A stretch of DNA of 8,906 bases from Paenibacillus sp. (GTDB taxonomy: Bacteria > Bacillota > Bacilli > Paenibacillales > NBRC-103111): the NCBI GenBank assembly GCA_029239545.1, contig JARBUQ010000154.1, forward strand, positions 1-8,906, in the 5' to 3' direction. The notes under the pieces were generated by a model. The model saw only the letters and a program-made list of their open reading frames with translations. It did no database searches and had not been told where the DNA came from. Positions 1 to 6,268 of this stretch are shown one piece after another. The stretch's first letter is position 1; every line of letters begins with the position of its first letter. A program made the position numbers and the translations under genes.

Positions 1-1
1 A

Positions 2-547
2 CGCCGCGAAACTCCCATCGCTGTACATCATACCGGACATGGGTTAACCAGAATTGGAAGCGCTGTACCTATTACAGATGCAGAACATGCCATTCAAGCG
101 GTTACCGAGCAAAAAATGCTCGTTCATTTGTTGAAGGAAGCAGGATTCGAGTCCTTTCTGTCGAACAACATGAAGGAGATAGCTTGGAACAAACTACTAA
201 TGAATGCCGTCATTAATCCGTTAACCGCGATTCTGAATGTGCGCAATGGTGAGCTGCTGGAATCCGAAAACTTGTTTCCGCTTATGCGCTCTTTATATGA
301 GGAGGGTGTCCAGGCTGCTGAGGCCGAGCATGTTCACATTCAGGATGACTTATGGGAACAGCTGCTCGAGGTTTGCCGCAAGACGGCGAATAACGCTTCA
401 TCGATGCTCCAGGATGTGCTGGCTGGAAGGATAACCGAGATCGAATGGATGAACGGTGCGTTGCTCAAGTCAGCCCGAATGCAGTCGATTCCAATGCCAA
501 CACATGAGACGGTTTATCGACTGGTAAAGGCGTTGGAGAAGCGATAA
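2..547 (+). CDS. panE: 2-dehydropantoate 2-reductase (ketopantoate reductase), 3' part
   Basis: C-terminal 181 residues of a ketopantoate reductase; the reading frame is open from the window edge, so the NADPH-binding Rossmann domain lies upstream. The enzyme reduces 2-dehydropantoate to pantoate with NADPH in the cytoplasm, a step towards pantothenate and coenzyme A. Visible family marks are HTGHGLTRIG early in the fragment, then WNKLLMNAVINPLTAI followed by NGELL, and SSMLQD with TEIEWMNG in the C-terminal helical domain. By alignment from memory with E. coli PanE, the catalytic lysine (K176) is fragment residue 64, the substrate serine (S244) residue 134 and the catalytic glutamate (E256) residue 146; all are present. 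It ends in TAA, 44 bases before the DUF3397 gene, and is probably co-transcribed with it. The panE symbol follows family and position. PanE-like paralogues of other function exist, but conservation of these residues makes this assignment good. Confidence 0.93.
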   Translation, partial: RRETPIAVHHTGHGLTRIGSAVPITDAEHAIQAVTEQKMLVHLLKEAGFESFLSNNMKEIAWNKLLMNAVINPLTAILNVRNGELLESENLFPLMRSLYEEGVQAAEAEHVHIQDDLWEQLLEVCRKTANNASSMLQDVLAGRITEIEWMNGALLKSARMQSIPMPTHETVYRLVKALEKR

Positions 548-591
548 GGGAAGCAGGACGGCATTATCCTGATGTACGGAGCGGTGATGCA

Positions 592-987
592 GTGGAGGCT
601 TTTACCGATTTCTGGATTCATCTATACGCTTTAACCGCATTTGTGCCTTTCTTATGGTTTTTTGTAATTTGGATAGCTGTGTATCTTAAGACTCGAGAGA
701 GCAAAAGAGCAACCAAGCTGTCAATGGATGTGACAACCCTTCTTTTGATAGGCTCTGTTTCGTCCTTATATTCGATTATTTTTCATAATAGCTTCGGGTT
801 TTACATGATTGTGTTATTTTTTCTCATAGGGTATGGACTGATCGGCAATTATCAATACAGGTTAAGAGGAGCAATCAACCACACCAAGATTATCAGGGCT
901 CTGTGGAGAATAGGGTTTATTCTTTTGAGCATAGTGTACTTTATACTTCTGATCATCGGATTTATACAGACCTTAATAGACATATAG
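592..987 (+). CDS. DUF3397-family four-helix membrane protein
   Basis: A 131-residue integral membrane protein with about four predicted helices, at roughly residues 11-32, 44-64, 67-85 and 103-128, and short basic loops (KTRESKRATK; YRLRGAINHTK). Size, topology and position just downstream of a panE-like gene fit the DUF3397 family of Bacillota, for which I know no function. The start is a GTG preceded by GGAG at 578-581, ten bases upstream. The nearby ATG at 587 is in another frame that stops after 15 codons, so GTG at 592 is the best start. It follows panE by 44 bases and precedes the comFB-like gene by 23, which suggests one transcript. The family call rests on recognised size, hydropathy and context rather than a residue motif. 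The coding potential and membrane nature are firmer than the name. Confidence 0.83.
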   Translation: MEAFTDFWIHLYALTAFVPFLWFFVIWIAVYLKTRESKRATKLSMDVTTLLLIGSVSSLYSIIFHNSFGFYMIVLFFLIGYGLIGNYQYRLRGAINHTKIIRALWRIGFILLSIVYFILLIIGFIQTLIDI

Positions 988-1010
988 GGGATTGAAAGGG
1001 GAATGAACGG

Positions 1011-1268
1011 ATGGCGTTTCACAATATGATGGAGGAAATTGTCAGGAACTGCTTGAAGGATTTGATGCAGCATCAGCCCAGGTTAGCTGTGTTGGATGAC
1101 AAGAACATGGATGACGTAATGGCGATTGCACTCAACCGACTTCCGCCCAAATATGTTTCAACTACACGCGGAGAAATGTTTGCTAAGACACAGCTTCGTT
1201 TGCAGGTCGAGACCGATGTGTACCGGGAACTAACCTTAGCCATAGAGCGAGTGTTGACAACGGATTAA
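1011..1268 (+). CDS. ComFB-family (late competence development) small protein
   Basis: An 85-residue soluble protein. The N-terminal helix MMEEIVRNCLKDLM, the core MDDVMAIALNRLPPKYVSTTRGE (quoted in parts: DDVMAIALNRLPPKYV, then TTRGE) and a C-terminal helix are the pattern of the ComFB family. ComFB is named for the middle gene of the B. subtilis comF operon, where it is not needed for DNA uptake. Cyanobacterial family members have been reported as cyclic dinucleotide receptors, so a signalling role is possible here but unproven. Unlike the ComFB members I recall with a CxxC-type cluster before the DDV/DI segment, this one has a single cysteine (Cys14) and LDDKNM at that place. The start is ATG 1011 with AAAGGGG at 995-1001. 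The gene is last before the terminator near 1315-1363. No comFA or comFC is visible, so I leave the symbol empty. Confidence 0.85.
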   Translation: MAFHNMMEEIVRNCLKDLMQHQPRLAVLDDKNMDDVMAIALNRLPPKYVSTTRGEMFAKTQLRLQVETDVYRELTLAIERVLTTD

Positions 1269-1314
1269 ACGGATAGTATGTGAGTACATAAGTCCTTGAA
1301 TAATACATAAAATG

Positions 1315-1363
1315 AAAAAAGGAACTGCATTTCTGCCAATAGGCGAGGAGATGCAGTTTTTTT
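1315..1363 (+). terminator. Rho-independent terminator after the panE-DUF3397-comFB group
   Basis: AACTGCAT (1323-1330) pairs perfectly with ATGCAGTT (1351-1358), and seven T residues run from 1357 to 1363. The 20-base loop contains a small inner GCC/GGC pairing (1335-1337 with 1342-1344). An A-run at 1315-1320 could extend the pairing past a GG interruption. It lies 47 bases after the comFB-like stop and closes the first transcription unit before the opp leader. Confidence 0.85.
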
Positions 1364-1401
1364 GCGTTCTCTATCCTTAACCCCCTATTTGGACGGATTA
1401 A

Positions 1402-1487
1402 ATATTGATCCAAATACAGCGCATAAATATGCCAAATTAAGACACCTTAAAGACGAGGTCAATATTTTACCCCTAATTGATCAATAT
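1402..1487. repeat. Inverted repeat ATATTGATC / GATCAATAT upstream of oppA
   Basis: The arms at 1402-1410 and 1479-1487 are exact reverse complements over nine bases, separated by 68 bases. The right arm overlaps the perfect palindrome ATTGATCAAT at 1476-1485, and ATTGATC occurs again in the left arm (1404-1410). The arrangement is compatible with two operator sites for a dimeric regulator, but AT-rich DNA gives such repeats by chance and I cannot name a regulator. Confidence 0.45.
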
Positions 1488-1495
1488 ATTACGTG

Positions 1496-1520
1496 TATTT
1501 TTCCGGGCGGGGGAAGTATA
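1496..1520 (+). promoter_or_regulatory. Possible G-rich hairpin in the opp leader
   Basis: TATTTTTCC (1496-1504) can pair with GGAAGTATA (1512-1520) in a nine-position stem with one T-T mismatch and one G-T pair; the loop is GGGCGGG (1505-1511). It is a GC-rich island in AT-rich surroundings and overlaps the -10-like TATATT at 1517. It has no T-run after it, so it is not a usual terminator. It could be an operator, an mRNA 5' structure or chance. Confidence 0.3.
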
Positions 1521-1579
1521 TTAAATTTCGTATGAAAGAAATATAGAAAGAAATAAAATTTCATGAAGGAGGATTTTCA

Positions 1580-3223
1580 ATGTTTAAGGGGTTCAATAAA
1601 AGTGTAATCGTTTTCATGAGTGTGGTATTGCTCGTGGGAATGGTTCTGACTGGCTGTGCCAAGAAATCTGGCAGCGGCAGCAATGAGCAAGTGTTTCGAA
1701 TGATATTGGGTTCTGAGCCCCCATCACTCGATCCAGGTCTTGCACAGGATAATAACTCTTCCACGGTTCTTCGCCCGATCTATGACGGGTTGACAACGAA
1801 GGATGAGAAGGGTGAAGTGAAAGGGGCCGCCGCTGAAAAGTGGGAAGTATCCAAGGACGGACTGAAGTATACGTTCAATCTCCGCCAGGATGCCAAATGG
1901 TCTAATGGAGATCCGGTTAAGGCAAGCGACTTCGTCTTCGCATGGACTCGCGCGCTTGATCCTGCATTCGCAGCTCCATATGCGTATCAGTTGTATTACA
2001 TCAAAAATGCTGAGGAATATAACACAAAGAAAATTACAGATGCAAGTCTTTTAGGCGTGAAAGCCAAAGATGATTATACATTGGAAGTAGAGCTGAAGGC
2101 TCCTACTCCTTATTTTGAAAGTCTGGTTTCGTTCTACACATACTTCCCGCTGAATGAGAAGCATGTAAAAGCAAATCCCAAGTTCGCTGCTGAAGCGAGC
2201 TCCATGGTAACGAATGGTGCTTTCTTAATTAAAGAATGGAAACATAACGATTCCGTAACGTTGGTGAAAAACGACAATTATCATGCTGCCAAGGATATTA
2301 AGCTTGCTAGCGTAACAATGAGAATTTTGAACGATGCCAATACTCAACTGCAAATGTACAACTCCGATGAAATCGACTGGGTTGGCCGTCCTGTAGGGGA
2401 AATACCTGTAGACAAATTACCTTCGCTCAAAGCGGACAAAAATTTCGGATTACAAGTAAAAGGGATTGCCTCGACCTATTATTATGAGTTCAACACCAAA
2501 CAAGCTCCTTTCGACAATGCCAAAATCCGCAAAGCATTCGCAATGGCCATTGACCGTAAAGCGATTGTAGATAAAGTAACGCTTGGTGATCAAATTCCGG
2601 CGTTCGGATTCGTTCCTCCAGGAATTAAGGGAGAGAAGAAAGAATTCCGCGAAGAAGTGAAGGACAGCGCCTATTTCAAGGAAGATTTGACTGAAGCCAA
2701 GAAATTGCTTGCAGATGGCTTGAAGGAAAAAGGACTGGACAAGCTGCCTGTCGTCACCCTGATCTACAACACAAGTGAAGGCCATAAGAAAATTGCTGAA
2801 GCGGTTGTAGATATGTGGAAGAAAAACCTTAGCGTAGAAGTGAAGCTAGAGAATCAAGAGTTCGGTGTATACATCAAAAACCGTCAATCAGGCAATTTCC
2901 AAGTGGCACGTGCCGGCTGGGGAGCGGATTATAACGATCCGATGACTTACATCGATCTGCTTATGACTGGCGGAGGAAACAACAACTCCAAGTACTCGAA
3001 TGCTGAATACGATAACCTTGTTAAAGAAGCTCTGACTTCCCAGGACGAAAAGAAACGTATGGAAGCAATGGCGAAAGCGGAGAAAATCATGATCAATGAA
3101 ATGCCGATCGTTCCAGTGTACTACTACACAGGGATTTGGGCGCAGAAGCCTTACGTGAAAAATGTATTCGTTGACTACAAAGGCGATATCGACTTTACCA
3201 GAGGCTATATTGAGAACAAATAA
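1580..3223 (+). CDS. oppA: Oligopeptide-binding lipoprotein OppA (ABC importer receptor)
   Basis: A 547-residue SBP_bac_5-family receptor that captures peptides outside the membrane and delivers them to OppBC. Residues 1-25 form a lipoprotein signal peptide (basic start, hydrophobic core), with lipobox LTGC and acylated Cys26. The family block runs from SEPPSLDP (45-52) through AEKWEVSKDG (85-94), YTFNLRQDAKWSNGDPV (97-113) and SDF (116-118); GFVPPG (343-348) is also typical. RAGWGADYNDP (444-454) matches the E. coli OppA segment containing Arg413, Trp416 and Asp419; Asp419 there contacts the peptide amino terminus, and its equivalent is Asp450. This favours a true peptide receptor over a nickel or sugar receptor. 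The start ATG follows AAGGAGG at a seven-base gap. It is first in an oppABCDF order like that of B. subtilis and is separated from oppB by a terminator-like hairpin. Which peptides it binds (nutrient, signalling or cell-wall derived) cannot be read from sequence. Confidence 0.96.
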   Translation: MFKGFNKSVIVFMSVVLLVGMVLTGCAKKSGSGSNEQVFRMILGSEPPSLDPGLAQDNNSSTVLRPIYDGLTTKDEKGEVKGAAAEKWEVSKDGLKYTFNLRQDAKWSNGDPVKASDFVFAWTRALDPAFAAPYAYQLYYIKNAEEYNTKKITDASLLGVKAKDDYTLEVELKAPTPYFESLVSFYTYFPLNEKHVKANPKFAAEASSMVTNGAFLIKEWKHNDSVTLVKNDNYHAAKDIKLASVTMRILNDANTQLQMYNSDEIDWVGRPVGEIPVDKLPSLKADKNFGLQVKGIASTYYYEFNTKQAPFDNAKIRKAFAMAIDRKAIVDKVTLGDQIPAFGFVPPGIKGEKKEFREEVKDSAYFKEDLTEAKKLLADGLKEKGLDKLPVVTLIYNTSEGHKKIAEAVVDMWKKNLSVEVKLENQEFGVYIKNRQSGNFQVARAGWGADYNDPMTYIDLLMTGGGNNNSKYSNAEYDNLVKEALTSQDEKKRMEAMAKAEKIMINEMPIVPVYYYTGIWAQKPYVKNVFVDYKGDIDFTRGYIENK

Positions 3224-3237
3224 AGCCAGAAGCTTGT

Positions 3238-3282
3238 AAAAGTTCGGGGTGTATATGAACGTATATATACTCCGGGCTTTTT
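3238..3282 (+). terminator. Terminator or attenuator between oppA and oppB
   Basis: Bases 3241-3256 pair with 3263-3278 over 16 positions (several G-T pairs, no mismatch) around a six-base loop GAACGT. A3238-A3240 can add three pairs with the T-run, which is only five bases (3278-3282) and is followed by ATTA. It starts 15 bases after the oppA stop. No clear promoter follows before oppB, so partial read-through is likely, giving more oppA message than oppBCDF message. That is a known arrangement for binding-protein-dependent importers. Confidence 0.8.
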
Positions 3283-3341
3283 ATTAAATCCTGCATCTCT
3301 CCCGGGTTTTGCTGCGGAATTTCGGTTTCATAGAGGAATTA

Positions 3342-3365
3342 ACTTTTTTTGAAAAAGTAGGAGGT
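3342..3365 (+). promoter_or_regulatory. Hairpin abutting the oppB Shine-Dalgarno
   Basis: ACTTTTT (3342-3348) and AAAAAGT (3352-3358) form a perfect seven-base inverted repeat around TTG. The strong ribosome binding site AGGAGGT (3359-3365) follows at once, six bases before the GTG start at 3372. The site settles the oppB start. The hairpin may influence ribosome access or protect the 5' end of a processed oppBCDF message, but it is A/T-only apart from the end pairs, so its stability is modest. Confidence 0.5.
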
Positions 3366-3371
3366 GCTGCG

Positions 3372-4307
3372 GTGATTCGCTTTTTATTGCGGAAGCTGCT
3401 GTTTGTTCTTGTTTCCCTGTTTGTGTTGGCCACCGCAACTTTTTTTCTGATGAAGGCAATACCAGGCGATCCATTTATGTCGGAAAAAGCGCCGCCGCCG
3501 GAAATTTTGGCAAACCTGAAAGCCTATTACGGATTGGACAAACCGATCTTCGTGCAATATGTCAATTATATAAAGCAAGTGGCTACTTTTGATTTGGGCG
3601 TATCTATGAGATGGCAGGGAAGAACCGTGAACGGGATCGTCCAAGGCTCATTTGGCAACTCCTTGCGCCTGGGATTGTGTGCAATTGTTTTCGCGGTATC
3701 TGCTGGTGTTGCGTTGGGTACGATCGCTGCCTTGCGTCATCGCAAGCTGCTCGATAATCTGGCCATGATTATTGCTGTATTAGGGGTATCCGTGCCCAGT
3801 TTCGTCATGGCAACTTTGTTACAATTCGTCTTCGCCGGCAAGCTCAGGCTCTTCGACGTGGCAGGCTTGAACGATCCTATGGACTATGTGCTGCCTACTT
3901 TGGCGCTTTCCTTCGCGCCAATTGCTTTCATTGCACGGTTGACCCGCTCCAATATGCTTGAGGTAATGAACTCGGATTATATCAAAACTGCCAAGTCCAA
4001 AGGACTGAATGGGTTCGTTATTACAGTGAGCCATGCTCTGCGCAACGCGATTCTACCTGTTATTACTTACTTAGGTCCCCTTACAACAGGAGTCATTACC
4101 GGGTCCGTTGTCATCGAGAAAATTTTCGGAATCCCGGGACTGGGCAAGCATTTTGTGGAAAGCGTAGCGAATCGTGATTATACATTGATTATGGGCTTGA
4201 CCTTATTTTATGGTGTCATTCTGATGTCAGCCAGGTTCTTGACCGATGTAGCTTACGTATTCGTCGATCCTCGGATGAAGCTTTCCGGCGGAAAGGAGAA
4301 GGCATAA
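3372..4307 (+). CDS. oppB: Oligopeptide ABC transporter permease OppB
   Basis: A 311-residue inner-membrane permease that pairs with OppC to form the peptide channel. An N-terminal helix (about 9-29) is followed by the external segment FLMKAIPGDPF and YGLDKPIFVQYVNYI; NSLRLGL near 96-102 opens the binding-protein-dependent permease domain with five further helices. The EAA loop that contacts the ATPases is DYIKTAKSKGLNGFVI...HALRNA at about 202-225, and the protein ends with VDPRMK, as the family does. The start is GTG 3372, chosen because AGGAGGT lies six bases upstream and the product then begins MIRFLLRKLL as usual. A TTG at 3309 in the same frame would add 21 residues without a ribosome binding site. 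Its stop overlaps the oppC start by one base (TAATG). The related dipeptide permease DppB is the alternative name; the operon order favours Opp. Confidence 0.94.
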   Translation: MIRFLLRKLLFVLVSLFVLATATFFLMKAIPGDPFMSEKAPPPEILANLKAYYGLDKPIFVQYVNYIKQVATFDLGVSMRWQGRTVNGIVQGSFGNSLRLGLCAIVFAVSAGVALGTIAALRHRKLLDNLAMIIAVLGVSVPSFVMATLLQFVFAGKLRLFDVAGLNDPMDYVLPTLALSFAPIAFIARLTRSNMLEVMNSDYIKTAKSKGLNGFVITVSHALRNAILPVITYLGPLTTGVITGSVVIEKIFGIPGLGKHFVESVANRDYTLIMGLTLFYGVILMSARFLTDVAYVFVDPRMKLSGGKEKA

Positions 4308-5251
4308 TGGCTGAACGAAACAAACCACTCTCCGCAGATCCATTGCATCCGTCGCAGTTCCGCAAGCTGAACCGGGATGAAGCAGCAGGGGACAAAATTG
4401 TAAGGCCCAGCTTATCTTCATGGAAAGATGCCTGGATGCGTCTGAAGTCTAATCGGTTGGCTATGCTGGGATTGATTATTCTCGTTATTCTCGGTTTCAT
4501 GGCGGCTTTCGGTCAGATGATGACTCCGCATGATTTTGCTTCCAATAATCTCGATCAGACGAATCAACCGCCTTCTGCCGAGCATTGGTTCGGAACCGAT
4601 GATCTTGGACGGGATATGTTCGCGCGCACATGGATGGGAGCTTCAATCTCCCTGCAGGTAGGATTATTCGCAGCCCTGATCGACTTGATCGTGGGTGTTA
4701 TTTATGGAGGAATTATGGGTTATTTCGGAGGTCGTACGGATGAAGTTATGAGCCGTATATCCGAAGTATTATATGCGATTCCGTATCTGCTGATCGTCAT
4801 TCTTATGGTAGTTGTATTCGAACCGAGTATGAGAACCATTATTTTGGCTTTGACGATTACTGGATGGATCAATATGGCCTGGATCGTACGCGGGCAAATT
4901 ATGCAGCTGAAAAATCAGGAATACGTACTGGCCTCTCGTTCATTGGGTGCAGGGATGTCGCGGATTTTGTTCCGTCATCTCATCCCTAACGCCTCCGGTC
5001 CGATTATCGTTACTTTAACTTTGACGGTGCCTTCCGCGATTTTTGCTGAAGCGTTCCTTAGCTTTCTTGGCCTTGGAGTAAGCTCGCCTGCCGCATCATG
5101 GGGAACGATGATTTCGGATGCGATCTCAGCCTGGGACGTATACCCGTGGCGGATGCTGTTCCCAGCGGGGTTCATTAGCTTGACGATGTTTGCCTTTAAC
5201 GTTTTCGGGGACGGTCTGCGCGACGCATTCGATCCGAAGATGAAGAAATAA
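4307..5251 (+). CDS. oppC: Oligopeptide ABC transporter permease OppC
   Basis: A 314-residue second permease subunit. A long hydrophilic N-terminal tail (1-50) ending in WKDAWMRLKSNRLAMLGL is the OppC_N domain entering the first helix (about 51-70). HWFGTDDLGRDMFAR (93-107), the classic OppC/DppC block, is followed by SISLQVGLFAALIDLIVG and the permease core. The EAA loop is YVLASRSLGAGMSRILFRHLIPNA (about 206-229), given here in the family's usual place, and LSFLGLG (251-257) and NVFGDGLRDAFDP (298-310) close the protein. The start ATG overlaps the oppB stop and has AAAGGAG at 4292-4298, eight bases away, so translational coupling with oppB is likely. oppD begins 24 bases after its stop. Length and motifs are normal with no sign of damage. 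Confidence 0.95.
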   Translation: MAERNKPLSADPLHPSQFRKLNRDEAAGDKIVRPSLSSWKDAWMRLKSNRLAMLGLIILVILGFMAAFGQMMTPHDFASNNLDQTNQPPSAEHWFGTDDLGRDMFARTWMGASISLQVGLFAALIDLIVGVIYGGIMGYFGGRTDEVMSRISEVLYAIPYLLIVILMVVVFEPSMRTIILALTITGWINMAWIVRGQIMQLKNQEYVLASRSLGAGMSRILFRHLIPNASGPIIVTLTLTVPSAIFAEAFLSFLGLGVSSPAASWGTMISDAISAWDVYPWRMLFPAGFISLTMFAFNVFGDGLRDAFDPKMKK

Positions 5252-5275
5252 ACGTTTGGGAAGGAGGAGCCTGCA

Positions 5276-6268
5276 ATGGAAAAAATATTGGATGTGCAGG
5301 ACTTACGGGTTTCATTCCGTGTTCACGGAGGAGAAGTACAGGCTGTGCGCGGTGTTAGTTTTCATGTGAACAAGGGCGAGGCTGTCGGCATAGTCGGTGA
5401 ATCCGGCTGCGGGAAAAGCGTAACGGCTCAGACGATTATGCGGCTTATCCCCTCCCCTCCGAGTATGATTAAGGGTGGTACGATTGGCTTTATGGGTCAG
5501 GATTTGCTTAAAAAAACAGAGAAGCAGATGCAGAGCATTCGAGGCAAGGAAATCGGGATGATTTTTCAGGACCCGATGACCTCACTCAACCCTACCCTGA
5601 CAGTTGGAAAACAAATATCGGAAGGGTTAACGAAACATCAAAATTTGTCTGCCCATGCAGCGAAGCTCAAAGCTGTTGAGATGCTGAGTCTTGTAGGAAT
5701 TCCGAATCCGGAAGATCGCGTGAAGCAATACCCCCATGAATTCTCGGGGGGGATGCGGCAGCGCGTTATGATTGCTATCGCACTGGCCTGCAACCCGTCG
5801 CTGCTCATTGCGGATGAACCTACAACGGCACTTGACGTTACGATACAAGCACAGATTTTGCGGTTAATGAAAAGCTTGCAGCAGGATCTGGGGACATCCA
5901 TAATCCTGATTACCCATGATCTGGGCGTTGTAGCCGAGATGTGTGACCGTGTGATTGTGATGTACGCAGGTAAAGTTGTGGAGTCAGGAACGAAGATGGA
6001 AATTTTCAAAAATCCGAAGCATCCTTACACAAAAGGGCTGCTGCGTTCGATCCCGCGTCTTGACCAGAAGAAGGAAGAGCCGCTTATTCCTATTCTTGGA
6101 ACACCACCAGATTTAATCAAGCCTCCTACAGGCTGTGCGTTCTGCGCTCGATGCGACGAAGCTATGGAAGTATGTCTAAGTATTGATCCAGAGGCTACCC
6201 GCTTCAGCGACACCCATACAGCACGCTGCTGGATGGCTCATCCGCTTGCTCAGGAGGTGGCCAAATGA
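5276..6268 (+). CDS. oppD: Oligopeptide ABC transporter ATPase OppD
   Basis: A 330-residue cytoplasmic ATPase that, with OppF, energises peptide import through OppBC. Visible parts: Walker A GESGCGKS (41-48), Q-loop Gln98 in IFQDPMTSLNP, ABC signature SGGMRQR (158-164), Walker B LLIADEP (177-183, Asp181, Glu182), D-loop ALD (186-188) and switch histidine His215 in ITHD. The C-terminal oligopeptide/dipeptide extension carries Cys287, Cys293, Cys300 and Cys318, plus Cys290. Structures of related Opp/Dpp ATPases have shown an iron-sulfur cluster on cysteines of this extension, so one may be bound here. ATG 5276 has AAGGAGG eight bases upstream. Its stop overlaps the oppF start (ATGA), pointing to coupled translation. 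A run of seven G at 5746-5752 encodes part of the signature motif. All catalytic residues are intact. Confidence 0.96.
   Translation: MEKILDVQDLRVSFRVHGGEVQAVRGVSFHVNKGEAVGIVGESGCGKSVTAQTIMRLIPSPPSMIKGGTIGFMGQDLLKKTEKQMQSIRGKEIGMIFQDPMTSLNPTLTVGKQISEGLTKHQNLSAHAAKLKAVEMLSLVGIPNPEDRVKQYPHEFSGGMRQRVMIAIALACNPSLLIADEPTTALDVTIQAQILRLMKSLQQDLGTSIILITHDLGVVAEMCDRVIVMYAGKVVESGTKMEIFKNPKHPYTKGLLRSIPRLDQKKEEPLIPILGTPPDLIKPPTGCAFCARCDEAMEVCLSIDPEATRFSDTHTARCWMAHPLAQEVAK

Larger units (their letters stand above)
1364..1579 (+). promoter_or_regulatory. opp leader: non-coding, AT-rich, with inverted repeats and the oppA ribosome binding site
   Basis: This 216-base stretch between a terminator and oppA should hold the opp promoter. 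I see no strong match: -10-like TATATT occurs at 1485-1490 and 1517-1522 without a good -35 at 16-18 bases, and AAGACA (1439-1444) with TATTTT (1463-1468) at 18 bases is only a weak pair. Structured elements are a 9-base inverted repeat (1402-1410 with 1479-1487), a 10-base perfect palindrome ATTGATCAAT (1476-1485) and a G-rich hairpin (1496-1520). An excellent Shine-Dalgarno, AAGGAGG (1566-1572), sits seven bases before oppA. I recognise no riboswitch or T-box. Confidence 0.5.

Noticed and set aside
587..634. ATG at 587 as an alternative start near the DUF3397 gene
   Set aside because: It is in a different frame that ends after 15 codons; GTG 592 opens the membrane protein.
1389..1417. TTGGAC (1389-1394) as a -35 for oppA
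   Set aside because: At 17 bases the partner would be AAATAC, and no shift of one base gives a better -10.
1523..1537. CodY-box-like sequence AAATTTCGTATGAAA before oppA
   Set aside because: It has a TTTC/GAAA dyad but too many differences from the AATTTTCWGAAAATT consensus to be called.
1563..1607. A 14-codon upstream reading frame (ATG 1563) overlapping the oppA start
   Set aside because: It has no Shine-Dalgarno of its own, and its first codons are the oppA ribosome binding site, so the ATG is incidental.
3309..3371. In-frame TTG start giving OppB 21 extra residues
   Set aside because: There is no ribosome binding site before 3309, while GTG 3372 has AGGAGGT at six bases and gives the normal OppB N terminus and length.
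5638..6009. Minus-strand open frame of 123 codons inside oppD, and similar antisense frames elsewhere (for example 6204-6473 and 2450-2785)
   Set aside because: They lie fully opposite well-conserved opp genes, and their translations show no family features; they mirror the coding strand.
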